In this document: positions 19,466-26,566 of the stretch, piece after piece
How positions within the stretch are numbered: position 1 is the stretch's first letter
Layout: each line of letters begins with the position of its first letter
Origin: Pseudomonas asplenii
Lineage (GTDB): Bacteria > Pseudomonadota > Gammaproteobacteria > Pseudomonadales > Pseudomonadaceae
Assembly (NCBI RefSeq): GCF_001293465.1
Contig: NZ_JSYZ01000009.1
Span: 263,078 to 327,077, forward strand
Reading direction: 5' to 3'
DNA: 64,000 bases
The notes under the pieces: generated by a model
Database searches by the model: none
What the model was told of the DNA's origin: nothing
What the model saw: the letters and a program-made list of their open reading frames with translations, nothing else
Position numbers and translations under genes: made by a program

Positions 19466-19918
19466 ATGTTTCTTATGCAACACATCTCGGAGATTGATGA
19501 GTTGTCCAGCTATCCCAGTATCGATATCGACGTCCTGCGCACCTTCGTCGCGATTGCCGAACACGGCGGTTTCACCAAGGCCGGGGAGATGGTCAATCGC
19601 ACGCAATCGGCCGTGAGCATGCAGATGAAACGGCTGGAGGAAGATGTGCTGCAGCGTCAGCTGTTCGAACGCGACGGCCGGCAGATGCGCCTGACCGCCG
19701 AAGGCCAGGTCCTGCTCGGCTACGCCCGGCGGATCCTGAAACTGCAGAGCGAGGTGTTCAATACCCTGCGCGAACCGCACATGGTCGGGCTGGTGCGGAT
19801 CGGCGTGCCCGATGACTATGTCATGCGTTTCCTGCCGGGCATCCTGTCGCGCTTCGCCCAGTCCTACCCGCTGGTGCAGATCGAAGTGAATGTAAGCGCG
19901 CGCCGGATTTGGCACTGA
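19466..19918 (+). pseudogene. LysR-family regulator, 5' fragment split by the prophage
   Basis: The first 141 codons encode the LysR winged helix (VLRTFVAIAEHGGFTKAGEMVNRTQSAVSMQMKRLEE) and the start of the effector domain, ending at host base 19890. Nine phage-derived codons follow (VSARRIWH after the junction) before a TGA at 19916-19918. The rest of the gene is at 52107-52572. Joining the two parts across one copy of the duplicated GTGAA gives 297 codons including the stop, with no frame break. The fragment keeps its own start and could still make a DNA-binding-only protein. Confidence 0.9.
19886..19890. repeat. Left copy of the 5-bp target-site duplication (GTGAA)
   Basis: GTGAA directly abuts the prophage terminus TGTAAG and is repeated at 52102-52106. 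Five-base duplications are the hallmark of Mu-type transposition. Confidence 0.9.
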
Positions 19919-19937
19919 GCAGCGCCGGATTTGGCAC
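19900..19937 (+). repeat. Left-end transposase-site repeats (two 16-bp direct repeats)
   Basis: GCGCCGGATTTGGCAC occurs exactly at 19900-19915 and 19922-19937, 22 bases apart. The sub-motif TGGCACT lies at positions 20-26 from the left terminus and at the same distance from the right terminus in inverted orientation. These are the likely MuA-type binding sites. Confidence 0.7.
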
Positions 19938-19971
19938 CAGCACCGACCGCAGCGGGCGCGCACAGCTGAAT

Positions 19972-20199
19972 TTAGTTGCCTCCCACGCCTGAGGGGCTCC
20001 CCAACTGCTCGACACTGAGCGACCAACTCAGGCGTTCTTCAGGATCAACAGGGACTACCGACTCTTGTACGATCCAGAAAGCCACCCCCTTGGGCACATC
20101 CTTGCGGGCGATATCTTCGATGGTCAGCCCACAGTCACACGGGGTCATAACGGCGACCGGCTCACCTGGGCGCTGATACACAATACGCATAGCCATCAC
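19972..20199 (-). CDS. Small protein downstream of the tail fibre, function unknown
   Basis: 75 residues, the last gene of the late operon. The sequence (RIVYQRPGEPVAVMTPCDCGLTIEDIARKDVPKGVAFWIV) has a Cys-Asp-Cys pair and no recognised domain. It overlaps the fibre stop by 4 bases, so it is translationally coupled to it. The position just after the fibre is where Mu-like phages keep fibre-assembly proteins, but I see no similarity that would support that role. Several in-frame ATG codons near the 5' end make the start uncertain. Confidence 0.65.
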   Translation of the reverse strand: MMAMRIVYQRPGEPVAVMTPCDCGLTIEDIARKDVPKGVAFWIVQESVVPVDPEERLSWSLSVEQLGSPSGVGGN

Positions 20200-21185
20200 T
20201 TACCTCCAAAAATCTGAACGCTGTTGTAGGGAAAATCCGTCATAACGAAATTTGCTCCAGTGCCCATACCAGCAGCGCTGACGCTTGTTACTCGCAGTGC
20301 GGAGACCGTGGGCGCCGCCGACCCGCCACTGGAGATGTTGATTGAGTTTGAGATTCCACCCACGGAGTAGCAAAAGCTGTAGTTTGGGTTTGCAAGCGGA
20401 GCGGCAAAGTTGATCGTAAAATCCCCTACACCGTTATCGGTGATGCTCGAAACATTGAAGCTGTCCCGCACTGCGACCGTTCCGGTGCCGTTCCATGACA
20501 CCCAGGCCGAACAAGTGGCCCTAGCCGACCGGAGCTTCTTGGATGTCAGCACCGCCGTATCGTCGCTACCGGCGTCTACCTGCGCCTGTGAAGCCACCCG
20601 AGCAAGGCCAGGGACCGACTCAGTCGCCTGAGCCAAACGGTCTGTAATAGCCGCCAGCAGAGCGGTAATCTCAGCCTGAGAGTAGGTCGAAGCCTTTGGG
20701 TACGCATCATTGATGCCATATCCAGCAAGAGTCGTTGCCTTCGCCGCTTTGCCCGCCAGAGCATTTGTCATGGTTGTTGCAAAATTCGGGTCGTTGCCGA
20801 GGGCTGCCGCAAGCTCATTCAACGTATCCAGAGCCGCAGGCGAGGAACCAACCAAGGCTGAAATCGCGCTTTGAATGGCGGCTGATGTCTCTGTTTTGGT
20901 GAATGTATCCGTGATGCCGTAGCCCGCGATTGTCGAGGGCTTACCAGTTAGCTTCGCCCAAGTATTAGCAAGCGCCTGGAGAGCTTGAACCGCCTTCAAC
21001 ACCTGAGAGTCATCGCCCGGCGTGATGGTGAGCCCTGCTCCTAACACAAGGTTCACAAGCTCCCGCTGAATAGCATTAAGCCATTCAGGGGTAATGACCG
21101 TCGAATCTATTCCAGATCCTGGCTGGCCCTGCGTGAACTCTTTCGCCCCGTTTGCTGTTGTGGTGCTATCACCAATTCTCTGCAT
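20196..21185 (-). CDS. Tail fibre protein
   Basis: 329 residues from the ATG at 21185, which overlaps the preceding gp48 stop (TGATG). The N-terminus (ITPEWLNAIQRELVNLVLGAG) is typical of baseplate-attached fibres of Mu-like and P2-like phages. The middle has repeats of the type TLAGYGINDAYPK and TIAGYGITDTFTK, found in trimeric fibre shafts. The C-terminal 110 residues are Ser/Asn-rich and presumably form the receptor-binding tip. Recognition of host surface is expected; the receptor is unknown. No invertible segment for fibre switching was seen. Confidence 0.85.
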   Translation of the reverse strand: MQRIGDSTTTANGAKEFTQGQPGSGIDSTVITPEWLNAIQRELVNLVLGAGLTITPGDDSQVLKAVQALQALANTWAKLTGKPSTIAGYGITDTFTKTETSAAIQSAISALVGSSPAALDTLNELAAALGNDPNFATTMTNALAGKAAKATTLAGYGINDAYPKASTYSQAEITALLAAITDRLAQATESVPGLARVASQAQVDAGSDDTAVLTSKKLRSARATCSAWVSWNGTGTVAVRDSFNVSSITDNGVGDFTINFAAPLANPNYSFCYSVGGISNSINISSGGSAAPTVSALRVTSVSAAGMGTGANFVMTDFPYNSVQIFGGK

Positions 21186-21760
21186 CAATTGTCTCCATAG
21201 CCAAAAAGCAAAATAGACTCGGCCGGCTTCATCTGACTGAGTCGACATTCAAGTGATTTGTTGCCCCAAGCCGCCAGCGGATCGCCGGCAGCAGCCAAGC
21301 CGGCCACGGCTTGACTTACCGTCACAGCAGGGGCGTTGACTCGCCATGCAAAGTTCCAGTCGCCGCCATAGAGCGCATCGCCAGCACGGGCAACACCCGC
21401 TCTTGCAGGCCGAAATGTCGTGATCGTGACGTCGTAGCCGAGGGACTTGGCCAGGGTGATGAAAAACGCCTTGCTCTGCCCCCCTCGACCACTCAACTTG
21501 CTAACGACGGCTTGGATACGCTGCCGTGTCGTCTGCTGGGCACCGATCAAACAGGGGTCCGGCAAAGCAAGTACGCGCTCCCAGTCGGCCACCCCCATGC
21601 CTGAATCGGCAAAGATCGCCGCATAGGTCGCCTCGGCCTGGTCGTCGGTAAGCGTGAGCGCGTTCGCCTCAGCCTCAATGGTGGCTGACAGCCTCGGGGC
21701 AGTACCATCGTATGACACTGGCGGTAGCAGCAGGCGGAGCTGGTCCGCGAGCGTCGTCAC
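21185..21760 (-). CDS. Mu gp48-like baseplate protein (YmfQ family)
   Basis: 191 residues from a GTG at 21760 that overlaps the gp47 stop (GTGA). The core (PPVSYDGTAPRLSATIEAEANAL, DPCLIGAQQTTRQRIQAVVSKL, GGQSKAFFITLAKSLGYDVTI) matches the YmfQ/DUF2313 family that links the baseplate wedge to fibres, as in Mu gp48. Translationally coupled on both sides. Confidence 0.85.
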   Translation of the reverse strand: MTTLADQLRLLLPPVSYDGTAPRLSATIEAEANALTLTDDQAEATYAAIFADSGMGVADWERVLALPDPCLIGAQQTTRQRIQAVVSKLSGRGGQSKAFFITLAKSLGYDVTITTFRPARAGVARAGDALYGGDWNFAWRVNAPAVTVSQAVAGLAAAGDPLAAWGNKSLECRLSQMKPAESILLFGYGDN

Positions 21761-22827
21761 TCCAGCAGCCCCAGAATGATCCTGCCGGGACGAATCCACC
21801 CGATCAGATCGGGGTCATCCGAAGCCTTTACGTTGCCCGCTGGTGCGGTAACGGAACGGTCAACAACACCGGCAAGGTTGTTAATCATTGCCTCAATCTG
21901 AGAGCGCTTGAGCGTGACACGGGGCTGGATTGCACCGAGCAGTGCGCTGTAGGCGACATCTGCTGCCGCTTGAACCTCTGCCAAGGTGTAACCGTCCTCA
22001 AGCTCGACCAACGCCGCCGCATCAACAACCCGCTCCGTCGGCGCGTAGACCCATACATCTGCGATGACGGAGCACTGGCTCAAGACGTAGTCGAGGCAAC
22101 GGGCGATCACCTCGGCCGAGGGGTTGCCGGTACTGGCAGTAATGATCACATCGACTGTCCCGGCACCGCGACGACCAGGAATGACCAGAGCATCTGCAAC
22201 CCCATCGACGCTCTTGGCCCACCGCTTGAAGTCGTAGACCGTGCCACCCGCAGGAGGCGACTGCATCACGTCGAGCAGGCGGGCGAGCAACGACTCGGCC
22301 TTCTCCTGGTCCTCGCCGCCGGTCGTATCTCCGACGAAGACGGCATTTGAGTCCATGCCCAGGGGCGGACTGGTCAGCACCAGGGCGCCGGTCAGCTTAT
22401 TGAGGGCGATACCGACAGTCGCAGCCCTAACTACAACTGACACCGAACCACTGGAGCCAATTACAGCACCGGCCAGAGCAGTGAACTGCTCGCCGGTTGC
22501 AACATGAGTCAACGCAGCCCCTTGCAGAAGCTCAACACCAGCAACACCGCTCAATAAAACAGTACCGGTTGCCGCAACGGGCTGTTTACGAGGAACACCA
22601 CGAATCGCCGCTGCATGCACAAGTTCTTCTTCATCAGCGGTATCCGGGAATATCTGTCGATATACCCAAGCAATTTTCTGATATAGCCCCTCAATAGCAG
22701 CCGACACCGCTGCCGAACGCACATAGTTGTCGCTATCAGTGCCGATATCAGCCTCAGAGTCGAGGTCGCGAATGTCTCGCAGAATTGCCGCCAGAATGTC
22801 GTCCAGGGAAGGCGCCGAGAAGGCCAT
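21757..22827 (-). CDS. Baseplate J-like protein (Mu gp47)
   Basis: 356 residues. Baseplate_J family with the N-terminal APSLDDILAAILRDIRD, the central GTVLLSGVAGVELLQGAALTHVATGEQF segment and the AGGTVYDFKRWAKSVDGVADALVIPG region. It forms the wedge of the contractile-tail baseplate. It directly follows gp46 and is coupled to gp48, the conserved Mu order. Confidence 0.9.
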   Translation of the reverse strand: MAFSAPSLDDILAAILRDIRDLDSEADIGTDSDNYVRSAAVSAAIEGLYQKIAWVYRQIFPDTADEEELVHAAAIRGVPRKQPVAATGTVLLSGVAGVELLQGAALTHVATGEQFTALAGAVIGSSGSVSVVVRAATVGIALNKLTGALVLTSPPLGMDSNAVFVGDTTGGEDQEKAESLLARLLDVMQSPPAGGTVYDFKRWAKSVDGVADALVIPGRRGAGTVDVIITASTGNPSAEVIARCLDYVLSQCSVIADVWVYAPTERVVDAAALVELEDGYTLAEVQAAADVAYSALLGAIQPRVTLKRSQIEAMINNLAGVVDRSVTAPAGNVKASDDPDLIGWIRPGRIILGLLE

Positions 22828-22828
22828 G

Positions 22829-23179
22829 TCAAATTACTCTTACAGGTAAACGAAAAACTTGTGGATTGCCTGTTGCGTCGATGATGCTGATAAGAAAGGT
22901 GAGCCAGCCGTTATGGGGCTGGTCCGTAGCGACGGTAATTTCCTTGGCGCGACCGTCATCGAGCAGAGGCTTTAGAGCCTGCTCGGCGTATTGCTTCGCA
23001 AGGATGCCAACCCGTGGCAGGTCTTTCTCTCGGCGAAGTTCATGCAGGCGGGAACCTACTGATGGATCACGCCACCATGTGCCGAGGGGAGTCATTAGGC
23101 GGATGTAGACGGCGTTAGCCAGCGTACTAATACGCTGGCCCGTCAAATCGCCAGTAGTTGGGTTTATGCCTGCGTCCAT
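22829..23179 (-). CDS. Baseplate wedge protein, gp46 / GPW_gp25 family
   Basis: 116 residues from the ATG at 23179; a GTG two codons upstream is possible. LANAVYIRLMTPLGTWWRDPSVGSRLHELRREK is the signature of the T4 gp25/Mu gp46 family. It initiates sheath attachment at the baseplate. One base separates its stop from the gp47 start. Shine-Dalgarno support is poor and an unknown gene lies upstream. Confidence 0.85.
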   Translation of the reverse strand: MDAGINPTTGDLTGQRISTLANAVYIRLMTPLGTWWRDPSVGSRLHELRREKDLPRVGILAKQYAEQALKPLLDDGRAKEITVATDQPHNGWLTFLISIIDATGNPQVFRLPVRVI

Positions 23180-23226
23180 ATACACATGGTGCAGGCATAC
23201 GCGCGCGAGGTTTATTTCGTGAGTGT

Positions 23227-23520
23227 TTAAGGTAGCTGATCAGCTAGACTCAAGTTAAGCCGCTGCTCTGTGGTCAGACTATTCAGGTGTATATATTCAC
23301 CTGGGTCGGTTGACCTAGGAGCAGGTATCAACCTGGCAAATTGAGGAGATCGCAACGTATCACTCCTTTCAGGAACAAGGCCTACTACGTCACCACTACC
23401 TAGCAGCCCCCAGGCTGCTAGGCGCAAATACACCTCGTCTCCATACATGCCAGGACCGATGTAAAACCAGTCCTCACACGGAATAATCTGTGTAATCCGA
23501 TTTTGCTCAGGCATAGCCAT
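23227..23520 (-). CDS. Accessory gene of unknown function between gp45 and gp46
   Basis: 97 residues (start at 23520; ATG codons at 23526 and 23514 are alternatives). No domain recognised. The sequence is compact and non-repetitive (EDWFYIGPGMYGDEVYLRLAAWGLLGSGDVVGLVPE) with no membrane segment or signal peptide. In Mu, gp45 and gp46 are adjacent, so this gene is an insertion in the baseplate cluster. Coordinates fit between flanking genes without overlap, and a short non-coding stretch lies on each side, as expected for an acquired gene. Confidence 0.55.
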   Translation of the reverse strand: MAMPEQNRITQIIPCEDWFYIGPGMYGDEVYLRLAAWGLLGSGDVVGLVPERSDTLRSPQFARLIPAPRSTDPGEYIHLNSLTTEQRLNLSLADQLP

Positions 23521-23566
23521 TACCACCCATAGTGCTTTGAGGATCTATGAGTGTAGACCGACATAT

Positions 23567-24130
23567 TTACTGTTGCTGCCCTGGGGCTGGACCACCTCCA
23601 TGATTGTGCCCGTTGTAGATATCCCTGTCTGCTTGCATGCTCCGGACCTGGTCGGCTACATCCCCTTCAGCCTTGATACTTCCATCAATATGCTGGTCGC
23701 CTGTCATTTCAACTAATGGCGTTTCAAAGCGCACTTTCTTCCCCGCCTTGACCACAAGCGTGTCGGTCAAAACCTCGACAACGCGGCCACGCTTCATGTG
23801 CACATAATCACCTTCGTCGGTATAGAGCGAAACCTCACCATCCTGGAGCTGGATCCTATACCGGCCATCCTCACTTGCCACTACAACAGCATGCTTACTG
23901 TTCCCGCCAACCGGAATGACCAGGTACTCGGCCCCGGCCTGGGGCGCAGAGCTGAAGCCGTAATGCTGCATCAGCTCACCAGAGACTGTTTCTCCAGCCA
24001 GCCCCTGCATTTCAACGCCAATCAACTTCCCATGCGTGTTACGCGCCGATACTGCACGGAAAGCCTGACGAATGTTGCCCATAACCCGCTGACACTGCTC
24101 GCGCACCAAGCGCGCCATATGCTGGCTCAT
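23567..24130 (-). CDS. Baseplate central spike protein, Mu gp45 type
   Basis: 187 residues. The N-terminal OB-like domain (RAVSARNTHGKLIGVEMQGLAGETVSGELMQHYGF) and a beta-helical C-terminus ending in IYNGHNHGGGPAPGQQQ. The HxH motif GHNH coordinates the iron at the tip of the cell-piercing spike in Mu and P2. The gene overlaps the gpP stop by one base. Confidence 0.9.
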   Translation of the reverse strand: MSQHMARLVREQCQRVMGNIRQAFRAVSARNTHGKLIGVEMQGLAGETVSGELMQHYGFSSAPQAGAEYLVIPVGGNSKHAVVVASEDGRYRIQLQDGEVSLYTDEGDYVHMKRGRVVEVLTDTLVVKAGKKVRFETPLVEMTGDQHIDGSIKAEGDVADQVRSMQADRDIYNGHNHGGGPAPGQQQ

Positions 24131-25257
24131 TACAACCCCTTCAGCATTTGAATAAAGGCCGCATCTTTATTGGTCTTGCCTTTATGTTTCTTGAGTTTGT
24201 TACCGTCCAGGACCCACATCTTGTCTTCGCGCAGACGCAGTTCGGTGATTTCCCCTTCGCCCCTGGTAAGGCGGAGAGTGCGAGCCATCAGAAAATAGGT
24301 GTCATTGAGGCCATGCGGCTCACTGCGAACAATCACACGCTGGCCCGGACTCCATACCTGACCATTAGCAGCACGGTGGCCTCTGACAATGGCGCGGATC
24401 TCGAACCCCTCCAGGCGACTGTCGGCGAGCAACTTGCGCGCCCGCGTTGTCGCAAGGTCCTGGTTCTCACACGAGCTATCTACAATCACCTTCGGCCGGA
24501 AGATCCCGCGCTTTTGCAGCGTTTCGTCCTGGATCACAGAGCGCAGGTGCGAACGCTTGGTGTCGAGGCCATCATTGTCGTATTGCCCGTGCTGTCCTAG
24601 GACAGTGATCTGGCTGTAGCGATTGGCAATGGACCGTCGCACGCTCAAGCGCTGGACGTTATTGCCTACGCCATCCTCTCGCAGGACCAAAGCCCCAACA
24701 GGCGTAGAGGTGTAATCTGGGCCACCGATGATAAGGCGCCCGTCAGGCTCCACCCACGGCCAGAGCCCATTCGCCTCGGCAACCTGGAGCAGTGCTTCCC
24801 ATGCGGTCTGTCCAGGCTCGATCTGTATACGACGCCGGGTCTTCGCTTCATCGGCGCGGATTTCCACCTGGTAGGCCCCCAGGGGCTTCACCACCTGTTC
24901 CAGGATCTGCGCCAGGCTCGCTTCGCGCATCGACACAAACGGCGCAGAACAGTCGACCAACGGCGCCGCCCGATCCCGGCCATTGATCCGCATCGAAATG
25001 CCCTGGCGAGAGATATCGTGTTCGAACTCATCAATCTGACCGGTCAACACTCGGTCGCCATCGAGCGTCAACGAACACGCGGCACCTTCCTTGATCACCT
25101 CAGGCAGCCGCGTTGCATTCCTGGTATGCAGCTCCAGTTCAAACGCATCGGCCGGGGTCAGCAGATCGGACTCAACCGACCAGCCGTCCCACGTTTCGTG
25201 TGCCAGGCCACCGATGGACAAGCGAATAGATGGAGTACGGTCATTCAGCATAAGCAC
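24130..25257 (-). CDS. Baseplate hub protein, Mu gpP
   Basis: 375 residues. T4 gp27-like hub: early domain with IRLSIGGLAHETWDGWSVESDL, the middle segment GYQ-type pore region (TAWEALLQVAEANGLWPWVEPDGRLIIGG) and a basic C-terminus KLKKHKGKTNK. It binds the spike and closes the tail tube end. The 5' end overlaps the gpN stop by 17 bases. Alternate start at the second ATG (25251) is possible. Confidence 0.85.
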   Translation of the reverse strand: MLMLNDRTPSIRLSIGGLAHETWDGWSVESDLLTPADAFELELHTRNATRLPEVIKEGAACSLTLDGDRVLTGQIDEFEHDISRQGISMRINGRDRAAPLVDCSAPFVSMREASLAQILEQVVKPLGAYQVEIRADEAKTRRRIQIEPGQTAWEALLQVAEANGLWPWVEPDGRLIIGGPDYTSTPVGALVLREDGVGNNVQRLSVRRSIANRYSQITVLGQHGQYDNDGLDTKRSHLRSVIQDETLQKRGIFRPKVIVDSSCENQDLATTRARKLLADSRLEGFEIRAIVRGHRAANGQVWSPGQRVIVRSEPHGLNDTYFLMARTLRLTRGEGEITELRLREDKMWVLDGNKLKKHKGKTNKDAAFIQMLKGL

Positions 25258-26566
25258 GCAGCACCTTCCCGGCCGGGATGTTGTGTGGAGTATTCAAGTC
25301 GGGATTGAGCCGGATCAGCTCCAGGGCTCGGGTGTGATCGCCGTACCAGCGGTGTGCCAAAAGACGCAGGCTTGCCGGCGCTTCAACTACGCGCTCAAGC
25401 ATCGGCGGGCTTTGCAGGATCACCTGGCGGGCACGGGCCTGGATCATCGAGGCGGTATTGCGCAGGCTCTCGATTACAGGCCGAGCAGCCTCTACCCCGA
25501 ACAGACGGCGCTGAAGCAGGATTGATGACTGCACAAGCGAACGCACGAGGTTGACCAACCCCTCCAGCTCAACCGGGCTTAATGTCGGGCCCTTGCTTTC
25601 GGTCTCGATCACGATTGCCACGGCCTGGGCATGTGCTGCGGCCAGCTCAGTGATGACCAAGACAACGAGTGCAAACGCGCTCGCCTCGACAGGGTCGTCC
25701 GGCATCCCATCAGGCAGCAGCCCGTCATCCGGCGCAACACCTTGTCGGGCGCTGATCAGGAAGGCATTCGCCGCCTTGGCAGCGTCACTTGGCAAGCTGT
25801 CACCGCCAGGCAGGATAGCAGGCACCCCGGACCGGGCCAGTAGCGCCGCCGACGTGCTGGGAGTGTTCTCCTGGATCGAACTGCGGATCTGCGTCGGGGT
25901 ACGGAACAGATCGGTCAGCGGGTCAAACGCCGCCATAGGGTTTCTTGCCATATCGGCGATCCCCGACACAACACCGAGAATCTGTGAGCGCAACTGTTGT
26001 ACGCGCAAGAAAATTCCCGGCAGCCCCAAAACCTTCTCAATCAGGCCAGTCCAGCCACCGCCAATCCACGACTGAATCTCGCTGACAAGGGAGTCGATGC
26101 GACCGAATAAGTCAAAGACCCCGTCTTGCCAACGATACTGGTTTTCCTCCTCCAGGACACCGATATCGACATACTCGAACTGTCGGGCGAAAAACGGTAG
26201 GTCGGGCGTGTCCTCAACAAACAGGAGGCTGACCTGCGCAGAGTCTGGGCTCTCAGCGTTGTGCTCAACGTCCCAGGTATGAGTAACAACGCTGACTGAG
26301 CCGTAAATCGGGTGTATCAGCTCACCAGGACCAGAGGTATCAAGCGCACCTATGATGTTCTGCAGTTCGATCTCATAGTTGACGCCAAACACGATGACCT
26401 GCATCGGGAAACGGCGCGCACCACGGCCGAGGTCACGAACGCTGTCACCATCTCTGAACGGCACGCCGTGTTCAGCGAGAGCACGTTGCCCTTGCAAGTT
26501 CTCTTTTACGACCTGGAGCGGAACGCCTCGAAACGAGGCGTCCAACAAAGTTTCTGACCAACTCAT
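25241..26566 (-). CDS. DNA circularisation protein, Mu gpN
   Basis: 441 residues. The N-terminal domain (WSETLLDASFRGVPLQVVKENLQGQRALAEHGVPFRDGD, with RFPMQVIVFG) is the DNA_circ_N family found in Mu gpN and related tail proteins. In Mu it is a baseplate/tail component thought to help protect injected DNA ends. It overlaps the tape measure stop by 4 bases. Confidence 0.85.
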   Translation of the reverse strand: MSWSETLLDASFRGVPLQVVKENLQGQRALAEHGVPFRDGDSVRDLGRGARRFPMQVIVFGVNYEIELQNIIGALDTSGPGELIHPIYGSVSVVTHTWDVEHNAESPDSAQVSLLFVEDTPDLPFFARQFEYVDIGVLEEENQYRWQDGVFDLFGRIDSLVSEIQSWIGGGWTGLIEKVLGLPGIFLRVQQLRSQILGVVSGIADMARNPMAAFDPLTDLFRTPTQIRSSIQENTPSTSAALLARSGVPAILPGGDSLPSDAAKAANAFLISARQGVAPDDGLLPDGMPDDPVEASAFALVVLVITELAAAHAQAVAIVIETESKGPTLSPVELEGLVNLVRSLVQSSILLQRRLFGVEAARPVIESLRNTASMIQARARQVILQSPPMLERVVEAPASLRLLAHRWYGDHTRALELIRLNPDLNTPHNIPAGKVLRAYAE

